A DNA stretch of 64,000 bases from Sporobacter sp942492735 (GCA_942492735.1 OW818648.1:1550001-1614000); one strand, 5' to 3'; positions 32,482-41,847 are shown, numbered from the stretch's first letter. Numbers and translations: made by a program. The notes: generated from the letters alone by a model not told the origin.

Positions 32482-33834
32482 ATGGAGTATATCAATCCCT
32501 TGGGGGAGCAAAAAATCTCGAAACTGTTACTGCGGTTCTCGATTCCCGCGACTGTCGGTATGATGGTCAATACCATCTATAACATCGTTGACCGGATATA
32601 CATCGGAAACAGTCCGGCAATGGGGTCGAATGGCATAGCGGGTATCACTATTGTCTTTCCGATCATGATTATACTGATGTCAATGGGAGTTTTATTCGGT
32701 ATTGGCGGGGCGACCTTGTTTTCCATTCGATTGGGCGAACAGAAAAATGATGAGGCGGAATTGGTGCTCGGCAACGCCTTTATCATGCTCATAGTGGTGG
32801 GCGGCACCTTTATGGTACTGGGGCAGATTTTTTTGAGGCCGATACTCGTGGCTTTCGGCGCGAGCGAGGTTGTATTGCCATATGCCATTGAATATATGCG
32901 TGTGATCTTTTTCGGCGCGATATTCCAGGTTGTCGGTATGGGACTTAATAATTTTATCAGAGCGGACGGCAACCCAAATATTGCGATGCTGACGATGATC
33001 ATCGGCGCCATCACGAATCTCATACTGGATCCCATATTTATTTTCGGGTTAAATATGGGTATGACCGGTGCGGCGCTGGCGACAATTATGGCGCAGGCCT
33101 TGTCTGCTACCTGGGTTGTCTTATACTTTGTCGGTAAACGCAGCAGGAACAAGCTCAAGCTACGCTATTTAAAACTGAGACTGTCAATCGTCACCAGGAT
33201 GGCTTCATATGGTCTTCCCGGGTCTTTGATGCAGCTTGCCAACAGCATTTTAAATATTGTTCTCAATAAAAGTCTTATTGCGTATGGCGGAGATATTGCA
33301 ATATCGGCAATGGGCATCATCAACAGTATACAAATGCTTCTCATAATGCCTGTGATCGGCATTAATCAAGGCTCTCAGCCGATCATCAGTTTCAATTTCG
33401 GTGCACAACAAATTAAACGCATAAAGGAAACTGTTAAGCTGGCGATTATTGCGGCGACCGTCATTGTCTTGGCAGGGTACTTTGCTATCCGGTTGTTCCC
33501 TGAGCAGATGGTCTCTTTATTCAACAGAGAACCGGAGCTGTTGGCATTCGGCAAAGAGGCGCTGCTCAGATGGATGTTGTTACTGCCGCTCGTTGGATTC
33601 CAGGTTATTGCGGCGAACTTTTTTCAAGCCATAGGACGGTACAGATCTGCAACATTTTTAACGCTAACCAGACAAATAATATTTTTGATTCCGGCTGTGC
33701 TTATATTTTCAAGGTTCTGGGGTTTGGACGGTCTGCTATATGCAGCACCCTTCGCCGACTTCTTTTCTACCGGTATAACAGCCGTCTGGCTTTATTTTGG
33801 GATGAAAAAGCTGAAAATTGAGGAATTATCATAG
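32482..33834 (+). CDS. MATE-family efflux transporter
   Basis: 450 residues, about twelve hydrophobic spans in two related halves. N-terminal KLLLRFSIPATVGMMVNTIY and the midpoint PGSLMQLANSILNIVLN are typical of MATE proteins, as is GINQGSQPIISFNFGA. Transport is coupled to Na+ or H+. Located 33 bp after the ene-reductase and 28 bp before the flavoprotein. It most likely exports the substrate or reduced product of the pathway or a related toxic compound; this is inference from context. Confidence 0.9.
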   Translation: MEYINPLGEQKISKLLLRFSIPATVGMMVNTIYNIVDRIYIGNSPAMGSNGIAGITIVFPIMIILMSMGVLFGIGGATLFSIRLGEQKNDEAELVLGNAFIMLIVVGGTFMVLGQIFLRPILVAFGASEVVLPYAIEYMRVIFFGAIFQVVGMGLNNFIRADGNPNIAMLTMIIGAITNLILDPIFIFGLNMGMTGAALATIMAQALSATWVVLYFVGKRSRNKLKLRYLKLRLSIVTRMASYGLPGSLMQLANSILNIVLNKSLIAYGGDIAISAMGIINSIQMLLIMPVIGINQGSQPIISFNFGAQQIKRIKETVKLAIIAATVIVLAGYFAIRLFPEQMVSLFNREPELLAFGKEALLRWMLLLPLVGFQVIAANFFQAIGRYRSATFLTLTRQIIFLIPAVLIFSRFWGLDGLLYAAPFADFFSTGITAVWLYFGMKKLKIEELS

Positions 33835-33862
33835 CTTGACTTTAAACAGAAGGAGCATCTAT

Positions 33863-35470
33863 ATGGAACCAAGATCATACTGTAATCTTTCGCCAAAGCG
33901 CGGCTGGTCCTGGGAGATTCCACCCGAACCGATCCCGGAGAACCAGATAGTCGAGACGATCGAAGCCGACGTTGCCATCATTGGTGGTGGCATCAGCGGC
34001 CTTTCCGCAGGGGCCCGCTGCACACAGAAAGGCATGAGCGTCATCATTGTCGATCGATTCCGCGAGCTGTTGGGACGCGCCGCCCACGTCGGTGTCCTGG
34101 ATTCCGCCGTCATGCGCCGACTTGGGATCACCATCGACAAGAAGAAATTCGCCCGTGACTGGATGATGATTACCGGCAGCCGCGCCAGCGAAGAGCTCCT
34201 ATGGCTTTACATTAACCGCAGCGGGGAAGCATTTGACTGGCTCATGGAACAGGCCGGCGACGCAGTGGACGCCACGATCTATACCGGCTACTATAAAGGC
34301 CCTGTTTTCAACGAATACCCCGGCACCCATATCGTGTTCCAAAAGCCTGATAACCACAAATATAAATTCAAGTATGGCGGACAGTTGGTCGTCGAGATCC
34401 TTGAGCGTACAGTATTGGAAGGCGGCAACAAGATATTCCGTCCTGTTCGCGCCGAGCAGCTCTGTAAGGATGAAAATGGCAGGGTCGTCTCCTTCGTCGC
34501 GAAAAGCGAGGAGGATGGTATGTACCGCCGTTATGTCGGAAAAAAGGGCGTCATCATTGCCACCGGCGACATCGAAGGCGATCCCGAAATGCTGGCGGCG
34601 TTCTGCCCCGTGGCTTTGAAGCCTACTCTCGAAAGATATTGGCCGAAAGGCAACAATACCGGAGACGGTCACAAGATGGCTTACTGGGCTGGCGCGGCTT
34701 TAGACGATCCCGGCTGGGCGGCGTCCATGCACGGCAGGCGTGACGACGACGCGTCGTATTTCTCCTTTTACTTCCTTTTTGTTAATAGCCGAGGCAAGCG
34801 TTTCATGAATGAGGACACCTGGACGCAGGCCAAATCCCTACGTCTCCTCGCACAGCCCGGCGGCGATATCGCCTACACCATCATGGATGCCAAGTGGATG
34901 GATGATTTCGGCGAGCGGTTTGAGATCACCGGCGGACAGGCCGTCACACCGCTGAACATCGCCAACTGGGGCGACAAGTGGTCACCCGACTGCGGACTTG
35001 ATAAGACCATCAACGACTATATCGCCAAAGGCAAGTGCGCCTGGAAGGCCGATACGCTCGAGGAGCTGGCTGAAATGATCGGCGTTCCCTTTGACAACCT
35101 GAAAGCCACGGTGGCACGATATAACGCGCTTTATGAAAAGGGCGACGACGTGGACTTCGGTAAGCGCACAGAGCTTCTCACCAGTATCGTCAAACCGCCT
35201 TTCTACGCGCTCAAGTGGGGCACAGCGCTCTTAGACGTCTTCGGCGGCGCGCTGACTGACACCAACATGCGCGTCATCGATCCGTATCATGAGCCCATCC
35301 CGGGCCTGTACGCCGTCGGTAACGCGGCCGGCGGTTTCTACGGGGTGGACTATCCGCTGCTGCTCAATGGCAACAGCTTCGGCCGCGCCCTGACCTGGGG
35401 TCTCCTTGTCACAGAAGGCATAATAGCGGACAACGACGCTTGTCCGCGGGACAACCGGTCAATTGTATAA
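33863..35470 (+). CDS. FAD-dependent oxidoreductase, fumarate-reductase/3-ketosteroid-dehydrogenase-like flavoprotein
   Basis: 535 residues from ATG 33863 (AGAAGGAGCATCT). FAD-binding motif ADVAIIGGGISGLSAGARC near residue 31-50, and GxYAVGNAAGGFYG near 490 (LYAVGNAAGGFYGVDYPLL), the FAD closing loop of the fumarate reductase/BaiP-BaiJ/ketosteroid-dehydrogenase group. The active-site Arg/His region around TGGQAVTPLN cannot be assigned reliably. No N-terminal flavin-binding or haem domain and no Tat signal are present. The enzyme should oxidise or reduce C=C bonds on a hydrophobic or acidic substrate. It forms an operon with the OYE and MATE genes. Confidence 0.85.
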   Translation: MEPRSYCNLSPKRGWSWEIPPEPIPENQIVETIEADVAIIGGGISGLSAGARCTQKGMSVIIVDRFRELLGRAAHVGVLDSAVMRRLGITIDKKKFARDWMMITGSRASEELLWLYINRSGEAFDWLMEQAGDAVDATIYTGYYKGPVFNEYPGTHIVFQKPDNHKYKFKYGGQLVVEILERTVLEGGNKIFRPVRAEQLCKDENGRVVSFVAKSEEDGMYRRYVGKKGVIIATGDIEGDPEMLAAFCPVALKPTLERYWPKGNNTGDGHKMAYWAGAALDDPGWAASMHGRRDDDASYFSFYFLFVNSRGKRFMNEDTWTQAKSLRLLAQPGGDIAYTIMDAKWMDDFGERFEITGGQAVTPLNIANWGDKWSPDCGLDKTINDYIAKGKCAWKADTLEELAEMIGVPFDNLKATVARYNALYEKGDDVDFGKRTELLTSIVKPPFYALKWGTALLDVFGGALTDTNMRVIDPYHEPIPGLYAVGNAAGGFYGVDYPLLLNGNSFGRALTWGLLVTEGIIADNDACPRDNRSIV

Positions 35471-35509
35471 TCTCGTACGCATTTGGCAAAACATGTGATG
35501 ATAAATATA

Positions 35510-35536
35510 AATGCCGCTTCCTTAGGAGGCGGCATT
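35510..35536. terminator. terminator between convergent operons
   Basis: ATGCCGCTTCC pairs with GGAGGCGGCAT around a TTA loop (one G-T pair), between the convergent stops at 35470 and 35553. Confidence 0.65.
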
Positions 35537-35552
35537 CATTCACTAGAGAGTA

Positions 35553-36572
35553 TTAATTCGCTCGAACCGGGTGATAGTCATTGCGTCCGTTGACAGAGGA
35601 TACACGGTAGGGGATTGCGGCATGCGTTTCGGACACCATCGCGCGTGTATCAAGGTCGAATATAAATGTCTGGCGGAAAATAAGACAGTTTTTGTCCGCG
35701 GGATTATGGTTGCCGCCAAACACGAGATTACCAAGTGAATAAGCAATTTGCTTTCCTTTATATGTCTCTGTCTCCTGCACGACATGGGGGTGATGCCCGA
35801 TTACAAGGTCTGCACCCTGGTCAATGCAATAGTGGGCGATGGCGCGCTGGGTGGAATCGCTGTGATAGGTGCGCTCAATTCCCCAATGGTAATTGAAGAC
35901 GACAAGGTCTGCGCCCGCCGCCCGCAAGTTCGCAATAGCGTCTCTGATAAACTTTTTTTGGGACTCGCCAAAGCTCCAGCCGACGTTTGACGCAAAGCCG
36001 ACATTTACGCCCTTTACTGTTACAATCGGCATACGGTTATAGCCCGACACCGCAACGTATGGCGAGAGGTTTTGCAGGGTGTCTTGAAAGCCCTGCTGGA
36101 GGTAATCCATTGAATGGTTGTTTGCGATGGACACAACGTCAATGCTGCCTGCCGGCAGGATCTTGGCATACTCCGGCAGCCCCTTGAATACAAAAGTCTT
36201 TACAGCAGGTTTTGTGGCATTTGTCAGCGTACCCTCAAAGTTCACCATGGTGAGGTCGTCGTTGAAAAACTCCTCGATCCCTGAGAAGAAATAGCTTGCT
36301 CCCATACGGTTATACATCTCATCAAAGGAACCGTAGTAGGAAAAATCTATTCCGCGCCCAAAGGTACAATCCCCGCCAAAGGTCAGGGCAACCTGAACCT
36401 GGTCATAGCCGGGGGCATCCCGCCAGTCGGGATAGACGTTTCCAATAAGCTTTGAATCATGCATACGCAAAAGAGTCAAAATCGCTTGCTCTATCGTGAA
36501 ATTGCCCTCCGGGGAAAAAAACACCTTCTGACCCGCCCATAAGGGCTGTACCGTCGCTGCCTGTCCGTCCTG
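35553..36572 (-). CDS. CapA-like domain, 3' part of a frameshifted SLH-CapA gene
   Basis: About 339 residues are readable, beginning with QDGQAATVQPLWAGQKVFF, the end of an SLH repeat rather than a proper start. SLH continues to NFTIEQAILTLLRM. The CapA/metallophosphatase-like domain follows (VALTFGGDCTFGRG, IANNHSMDYLQQG, VVFNYHWGIE, VIGHHPHVVQE), the family linked to poly-gamma-glutamate and capsule synthesis. There is no ribosome-binding site and no usable start in this frame near 36572. The preceding reading frame supplies the signal peptide and first SLH units, so one nucleotide change at about 36573 (GTCTC) split a single gene of about 575 codons. Confidence 0.8.
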   Translation of the reverse strand, partial: QDGQAATVQPLWAGQKVFFSPEGNFTIEQAILTLLRMHDSKLIGNVYPDWRDAPGYDQVQVALTFGGDCTFGRGIDFSYYGSFDEMYNRMGASYFFSGIEEFFNDDLTMVNFEGTLTNATKPAVKTFVFKGLPEYAKILPAGSIDVVSIANNHSMDYLQQGFQDTLQNLSPYVAVSGYNRMPIVTVKGVNVGFASNVGWSFGESQKKFIRDAIANLRAAGADLVVFNYHWGIERTYHSDSTQRAIAHYCIDQGADLVIGHHPHVVQETETYKGKQIAYSLGNLVFGGNHNPADKNCLIFRQTFIFDLDTRAMVSETHAAIPYRVSSVNGRNDYHPVRAN

Positions 36573-37257
36573 AGACAAACTTGAGTGATTCAACCGCCCA
36601 GCGCGGAACCGCATATGTATCGGCAAAGGTCATTGGCGCCGCATTTGCCTCCGTTACACCTAAAGCCGCCATGCAGTGCTGGAGAACGGCGGCGGCCTCA
36701 GCGCGCGTGATCATGTCGTTTGGTCGGAAAAGGCCATCGAAGCCGTTCATGATGTTCAGCTTTGAGGCAAGCTCTGCATAAAGGCTTTTTGTGTCTAGAA
36801 AGCTGCTGCTTTCAAGCTCCGGCAGCTCAGCCTGCTCAGGTTGCTCAATGCCTGGGGGCAAAACGTCTTCCGCCTCGGAATTCTCGGGAGGGGGCTCAGA
36901 AGCAGCTGTTGTCGTTTCGTCGGGCGTCGGGTCTGCGGCAGCGGGGGCCTGAAAAACAAGTTCAAATGCATCGGCAAGTGTCAGGGCGTTCGAGTTCTTT
37001 TCCACAGCAACAAAATCTACCGCCAGCCGAGCAAGCTGCAATCGTGTAATATACACAGAGTAATCTTCTCCCAAATCAAAGCTTTGCGCAACCAGCCCTG
37101 CCTCATAAGCCGCTAAAACACCGTCTATCGCCCAAGAGCTTATGCCGTTTTCCGTTATGTAGGGCGTTTGGGCTGCGTGGGCTGAAAAAGGAAAGACAAG
37201 CAAATTCGCGCAGATTGCCAAGACAAGACCAAAGGCAGCTTTTTTTTTGATTTTCAT
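36457..37257 (-). CDS. SLH-domain protein, 5' part of a frameshifted SLH-CapA gene
   Basis: From ATG 37257 (GGGAG 7 nt upstream), the product has a signal peptide (MKIKKKAAFGLVLAICANLL...SAHA, residues 1-28) and SLH-type segments. One runs over about 30-90 and another over 155-200 (LFRPNDMITRAEAAAVLQHC), with an Ala/Pro/Glu-rich linker between. The third SLH unit starts at DTYAVPRWAVESLKFV, after which the frame loses family resemblance (SGRTGSDGTALMGG) and ends at 36457. The sequence resumes correctly in the +1 frame from QDGQAA. SLH modules anchor proteins to secondary wall polymers. Whether the break is a real mutation, an assembly error or programmed frameshifting cannot be told here. Confidence 0.8.
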   Translation of the reverse strand: MKIKKKAAFGLVLAICANLLVFPFSAHAAQTPYITENGISSWAIDGVLAAYEAGLVAQSFDLGEDYSVYITRLQLARLAVDFVAVEKNSNALTLADAFELVFQAPAAADPTPDETTTAASEPPPENSEAEDVLPPGIEQPEQAELPELESSSFLDTKSLYAELASKLNIMNGFDGLFRPNDMITRAEAAAVLQHCMAALGVTEANAAPMTFADTYAVPRWAVESLKFVSGRTGSDGTALMGGSEGVFFPGGQFHDRASDFDSFAYA

Positions 37258-37404
37258 CCAGTTTCTCCCTTGACAATTTATATATAAAGAAGCCGTCACA
37301 AATTATAATGAATTATTGTAACTATAATACCATGAAAACTTTTTGTAAATGTTTAATTAGAGTAGGCGCGTTTTCATATCTTAAGTTCTATCGTCCCCCA
37401 TGGT

Positions 37405-37632
37405 TTATTTATAAGCGATATGAAGTACATTTTTGATGAGATATTCTAGTCCTTTTGCCGGACTTGGCACGTCGATGTTCATAACCTGCAATAAGGATAT
37501 GACAAATGCGAGAATAAATAAACTTGAGTAAACAAGTAGCTCTTGCGTTTGCTTGGCTTTTAGTATTGATGGGAAATCAACCAAGGCGAGCATTGTAAAT
37601 CCGAGTACTAAAATGACGATGTATAAAATCAT
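37405..37632 (-). CDS. small two-span membrane protein in a germination-type operon
   Basis: 75 residues from ATG 37632 with AAAGGAAAGCAAAAT. Two membrane segments (residues 1-20, MILYIVILVLGFTML; and 32-48, LLVYSSLFILAFVISLL) and a short C-terminal tail. It overlaps the stop of the GerAB-type gene by 4 nt, so the two are coupled. GerD-like or small GerX proteins are known partners of germinant receptors, but this one has no recognisable family. Confidence 0.65.
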   Translation of the reverse strand: MILYIVILVLGFTMLALVDFPSILKAKQTQELLVYSSLFILAFVISLLQVMNIDVPSPAKGLEYLIKNVLHIAYK

Positions 37633-38744
37633 ATTTTGCTTTCCTTTGCTGTATGATTCGATGCTTTGCGAAGGATGACAACGATGAGTGTAATCAACGG
37701 AAAAATTATTTCTGGAACCATATGCACCCAAACACATGCGCTTCTGACATAATCTAAAAATTCAATCGATGTTTTAAATAAGATAGACGAATATGAAACG
37801 ATAATGACGCCGATGATGAGAACGACTTTTTTGTAAGACTTTAAATTAAAGATCTGAGATATACCAAGCGCAACAACATAATATAAAACACTTATTTTGA
37901 AAAAATAAAGAATTTCAAGTACAACAGCAAATAAAAAATCTGTTCTGGTTAAAACATCACCGACATTTATCATCGTGAAAGTTTGAAAAGATGGGTAATA
38001 CGTCATTTGCAAAGTATTGCCGAGAACAACCGTATCTCTCAAAATAATAATCAATACAGAAATTGCACCTAAAAGGATTCCGAAAAAATAGGATTTCTTT
38101 ACCTTTTGGGGCTCATTTACAAAGGGAATAAACATAAGGAAATCAGTCAATTCGATAAACTGATACACTGAAACCATATGTGACGATTGGATATATTTCA
38201 TTTTTGGTAATTGAAATACAGGAATCAAGTGCGTTAAATTAATGTTATTATAGTTAAGCAAAATAGAAACAATAATAGTAAAGGTCGCAATGAAAACAAA
38301 AAAAGCGCTTGGATTAAAAAGTACTTTTATTCCGCTGCGTACAGCAAAAGCGCAAATCAATATAAACATGATGTTCGTAACGAATACCGGCGTCTGCGGC
38401 AACAAGAAACTCGATACAAAGCCTTGTTCCACAAGCAGGTTGAGCGACGCCAAAGTAATATAGAAGAACATGTACGCTAAGGACACTATTTTTCCAATAA
38501 TTGGTCCAAAGGCCAGGTCGTTAATTTCTATTAGATTTTTTCCGGGGAATTTATTTATCAGCGCAAAAACAACGAATAGCGTCGGTAAAAATACTAAAAA
38601 GCCGATAATGATAACAAGCCATGTTTCTTGACCCATTATCGATGTATAAAATGTTGAAATTAAAGCCGTTCCTTGGATGTAGCATGTCATTGCCAACATA
38701 AAACACAGCGCTGATATTTTTCCTTTTTCCTGAATGATAGACAT
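37629..38744 (-). CDS. spore germination permease (GerAB/GerKB, amino-acid permease type)
   Basis: 371 residues with about ten membrane spans. The N-terminal GKISALCFMLAMTCYIQGTA and the mid-part SAFFVFIATFTIIVSILLNYN match the endospore germination permease family. Members form the B subunit of GerA-type germinant receptors and bind the nutrient within the inner spore membrane. The A (GerAA) and C (GerAC) subunits are not adjacent: upstream is a terminator and downstream only a 75-residue protein. It is therefore an orphan B subunit. The protein starts at ATG 38744. Confidence 0.85.
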   Translation of the reverse strand: MSIIQEKGKISALCFMLAMTCYIQGTALISTFYTSIMGQETWLVIIIGFLVFLPTLFVVFALINKFPGKNLIEINDLAFGPIIGKIVSLAYMFFYITLASLNLLVEQGFVSSFLLPQTPVFVTNIMFILICAFAVRSGIKVLFNPSAFFVFIATFTIIVSILLNYNNINLTHLIPVFQLPKMKYIQSSHMVSVYQFIELTDFLMFIPFVNEPQKVKKSYFFGILLGAISVLIIILRDTVVLGNTLQMTYYPSFQTFTMINVGDVLTRTDFLFAVVLEILYFFKISVLYYVVALGISQIFNLKSYKKVVLIIGVIIVSYSSILFKTSIEFLDYVRSACVWVHMVPEIIFPLITLIVVILRKASNHTAKESKI

Positions 38745-38877
38745 GCGATACCCCTTTATATTCCAATATCTACATGATGAGCAGTATCATCAGTCGCTTT
38801 TTGGTATAAAGATTATACAATTCTTTTATTGATTTCCAGATCATTTGTTTATATACGTTTATGCCGATATGAAGGAA

Positions 38878-38915
38878 GCCCCTGATCGTCGTTTGATTAT
38901 GCGGCGATCGGGGGC
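38878..38915. terminator. terminator after CHAP-domain gene
   Basis: GCCCCTGATCGTCG pairs with CGGCGATCGGGGGC (two G-T pairs) around a 10-nt loop, 51 bp past the stop of the minus-strand gene. Confidence 0.65.
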
Positions 38916-38966
38916 GTTCTTTCAATAAAGCGTTTTTATTAATCCGCAAGCGATTTCGCGGATGAC

Positions 38967-39734
38967 TTAGGGATCAGCAGGGGTAATCGCCTCTGTTGTT
39001 TTATCTCCCGTGAGTTCGTCGAGCAGGCCAAGTTTTTCGAGAACAGTATAAAGCACTAGGGCAACAGCCTCGCGCGATGCTGGAAGCTGCCAGCCGTAAT
39101 TTCCCTGTCCGTCACCAAGGAAAATACCGGTATTTTTAAGCGCATCTGTCGCCTCCTTCGCCCAGGCGTCAGCATTGTCGCCGGTTCCTGAAATCGATAA
39201 TACGCGGAACAGCTGTTCTTTAAATTGTGCATCTGTCATTGCAGCAGCATCCTCCGGTTCATAATCCGGCCTGTAAGCGCCGATCACATTTCTAAGTGAC
39301 CGCGTGCGCTCCATGAATTCACCGCCGTTGCTATCATTGCCGATGCCGGTATTACCCTCAAGCGTTACAAGTTTTCCGTCAGGACTCACGCTCTGGACAA
39401 AACCGGCGTGGTCCGTGTTCAGCTTGCCATTAAGCTCCCAATCGTAGATGACCAGATCACCAAGCCGGTAGCTGGATGTTACCCATTGCCCGTGCTGTAT
39501 GGCATAAGACCTTAGCTCCCCGCAGCTTGCGGTCTTCCCGCCGCCGTAAAAGAGCTCAGAAGCGCCAAGCATGCGAAAGATATCCCACCATGCTGAAACA
39601 CACCAAGAGTACGCTATACCGTTGACCTCATACCCATAAAAATCAGTATTAAAGATGACATTGTTTGAGTTGGGCGGGTTTTCTTTTAAGCCGAGATATT
39701 CCCTTGCATACGCTCTGATCCGGCTTGCCTTCAT
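38967..39734 (-). CDS. CHAP-domain amidase/peptidase-like protein
   Basis: 255 residues from ATG 39734 (GGAGG at proper distance; the ATG two codons earlier is too close). Residues 1-150 form a CHAP/NlpC-like fold: catalytic Cys in YSWCVSAWWDIF, His in NTDHAGFVQSV, and LVTLEGNTG. The C-terminal part (ALKNTGIFLGDGQGNYGWQL, ASREAVALVLYTVLEKLG) resembles an SLH-like or phage-lysin cell-wall targeting unit. No signal peptide is visible. Typical endolysins of prophage origin look like this, but no other phage gene is adjacent. Confidence 0.75.
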   Translation of the reverse strand: MKASRIRAYAREYLGLKENPPNSNNVIFNTDFYGYEVNGIAYSWCVSAWWDIFRMLGASELFYGGGKTASCGELRSYAIQHGQWVTSSYRLGDLVIYDWELNGKLNTDHAGFVQSVSPDGKLVTLEGNTGIGNDSNGGEFMERTRSLRNVIGAYRPDYEPEDAAAMTDAQFKEQLFRVLSISGTGDNADAWAKEATDALKNTGIFLGDGQGNYGWQLPASREAVALVLYTVLEKLGLLDELTGDKTTEAITPADP

Positions 39735-39998
39735 GGGCATATACCTCCTTCATGTGCGCAACATTTTGGTTTTCCACTATTATTGTATTGTGCTGCATTG
39801 AACGTGTTACATAAAGCGGTTTTTGCTGTTTCGCAATTCGGATCGATGAGCTATAACTGTTGCCAGTAATTCTCACATATGATAATATATGAACGTTGTC
39901 TTTACATGAAGTGCACAGCGTACCATTCGTGTAAATAAGGCTATAGAAAGTAAAGAAATGACATGTCATAATTTATATAGAAGAAGAGGTGCCAACAA

Positions 39999-41771
39999 AT
40001 GTATTGTACAAAATGTGGATTCAAGAATGCGGATGATAACAGCTTTTGCAATAGATGCGGTGAGCTGTTAGGTAAGAATAAAAAAATTGAAGTCCCGGAG
40101 GGCCGAGTCGCCGCTGTGATACCACCCAAAGCAGACCGCAATAACGCAATGAATATAAGTGAAAAAAAGCCATCTCAAACCATAAAGAAAATAATAATAG
40201 CTGCAATTGCTGTCGTTCTCGTTGCTGCGATAACAGTTCTGATTATCTTTTTAATCAGCCAAACCAAACCGGACGGAGAGACGGTAATGGCGGACGATTC
40301 GTCGACAGCTGAAACTGACAAGGACAACAGCCAGACCTCGGAATTGCCCAATGATTCGTTGGAACAAATGGACGGGTTGGGAAATTCGCAGGGCAATATC
40401 GCCAATGGTGGTTTTGTCGCGTTCGACGAGGACAGCGGTGATACATACTACGCGCGCTCGGGCATCAATAAGGGTATATATATTATGGCGGCCAGTGGAG
40501 CAAAGACGCTATTGGTCGGCGATGAAGCGATGTACCTGAACTATTTCAACGGTATCATTTATTACGTGAACTTGACCGACAATAATAAGATATATAAATA
40601 TGAGCTTGACGGCGGCGTCAAGACAAAGCTCTCCGACGATGATGCTGATTATCTGACGTATTATGATGATACGTTATATTACAAAAACAACGCAAGTGAT
40701 GGTCATGTCTTTTCACTTAAGGCCGACGGAAGCGATCGTACTGAGCTGAATCAGACACCGTCTGATAGTGTGAATGTCGCGGACGACGGAATTTACTACA
40801 TAGATATTGCGGATGGCTCGACTATTAAGTTTATGGATCTCGACGGGAAAAACGTTCGTCGTATTTCCGCGGATTATCAATTTTCGAAGCTCCTCTATAA
40901 TAATTCGGACATCTATTTCACTGCGGAATATCAGGGCGCGGAATATTTTGGGATTATATCTCAAGGGAAAACCTTCCTTGGCGATCGATTTATAAAAAAT
41001 GATTTGCAGTTTAACGTTATATCCGGTCAGCTCTACTTTGTTTATCCTGATGCGCTGTTAAAAGTAAATCTGGTCAAGAAGGATGAAGCGAGCAACCCTG
41101 TCTATTGCTACGCGATGAGCGACCAAAGTGTGCTTTATGAATCCGAATTTGATGGCGGTATATGCGGTTTTGATGCAAATACTGCAACACTCTATATTTA
41201 TGATAAAACCAATGGAAAGGAACTATATTCGTTAAGTCATAACGATTCTAATAGTCCGGTTTCGTATAGTGTGATGGGATCAAGCGGCAATTTGGGTGGA
41301 GAGCAGTCAAACCCTAGTCCACCATCTGCGCAAACATATCGCTCAGCGGTCTTTACAGCATCAAGCGCATCGTCATCAACAGCGCCGGCCAATGATTTTA
41401 CATACTATCCAGCTAATGCTCTGGACGGAAACCTTCTCACCTGCTGGGCTGAAGGGGTGGAAGGAACAGGGGTTGGAGAATGGTTGGAGATTTCAAGTAA
41501 CAGTCCGCAAACCGTGAGCGGGCTTAAGCTCTTCAATGGTTATCATAAAAATGATGACATTTTCGGAAAGAACGGATGTCCCACGTCAGTAAGGCTAGAT
41601 TTTTCTGACGGTTCTTATGAAGAGTTCCGTAATCTAAGCTGCGTTTATGGAGCCTATCAGGATTTGTTTTTTTCACAACGCGAAACGACATATATTCGTA
41701 TAACAATTCTCGATGCAAATGCGGGTTCAAAGTATGAAGATGCATGTATAAGTGAAATCATTGCTTACTAG
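39999..41771 (+). CDS. zinc-ribbon membrane protein with DUF5050-like propeller and discoidin-type C-terminal domain
   Basis: 590 residues. Order: zinc ribbon MYCTKCGFKNADDNSFCNRC (residues 1-20), basic cytoplasmic segment, one membrane span (about 68-88, IIIAAIAVVLVAAITVLII), an Asp/Ser-rich linker, and repeats of the type YYVNLTDNNKIYKYELDGG, LYYKNNASDGHVFSLKADG, IYYIDIADGSTIKFMDLDG (a DUF5050/beta-propeller-like region). Residues about 450-590 are an F5/8 type C-like glycan-binding domain (NALDGNLLTCWAEG, LKLFNGYHKNDDIFGKNGCP). This is probably a wall- or glycan-sensing protein anchored in the membrane. It is divergent from the CHAP gene. Confidence 0.8.
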   Translation: MYCTKCGFKNADDNSFCNRCGELLGKNKKIEVPEGRVAAVIPPKADRNNAMNISEKKPSQTIKKIIIAAIAVVLVAAITVLIIFLISQTKPDGETVMADDSSTAETDKDNSQTSELPNDSLEQMDGLGNSQGNIANGGFVAFDEDSGDTYYARSGINKGIYIMAASGAKTLLVGDEAMYLNYFNGIIYYVNLTDNNKIYKYELDGGVKTKLSDDDADYLTYYDDTLYYKNNASDGHVFSLKADGSDRTELNQTPSDSVNVADDGIYYIDIADGSTIKFMDLDGKNVRRISADYQFSKLLYNNSDIYFTAEYQGAEYFGIISQGKTFLGDRFIKNDLQFNVISGQLYFVYPDALLKVNLVKKDEASNPVYCYAMSDQSVLYESEFDGGICGFDANTATLYIYDKTNGKELYSLSHNDSNSPVSYSVMGSSGNLGGEQSNPSPPSAQTYRSAVFTASSASSSTAPANDFTYYPANALDGNLLTCWAEGVEGTGVGEWLEISSNSPQTVSGLKLFNGYHKNDDIFGKNGCPTSVRLDFSDGSYEEFRNLSCVYGAYQDLFFSQRETTYIRITILDANAGSKYEDACISEIIAY

Positions 41772-41847
41772 TTGCTTAAGACCAGACTGTTATACTTAAG
41801 AGCCAAACAAATATCGTCGCTCGAGAAAGGCTTAATAGAGAATACAT

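Noticed and set aside
38967..39734. Prophage lysis cassette
   Set aside because: The CHAP gene looks endolysin-like, but no holin, tail or other phage gene is next to it, so a prophage was not called.
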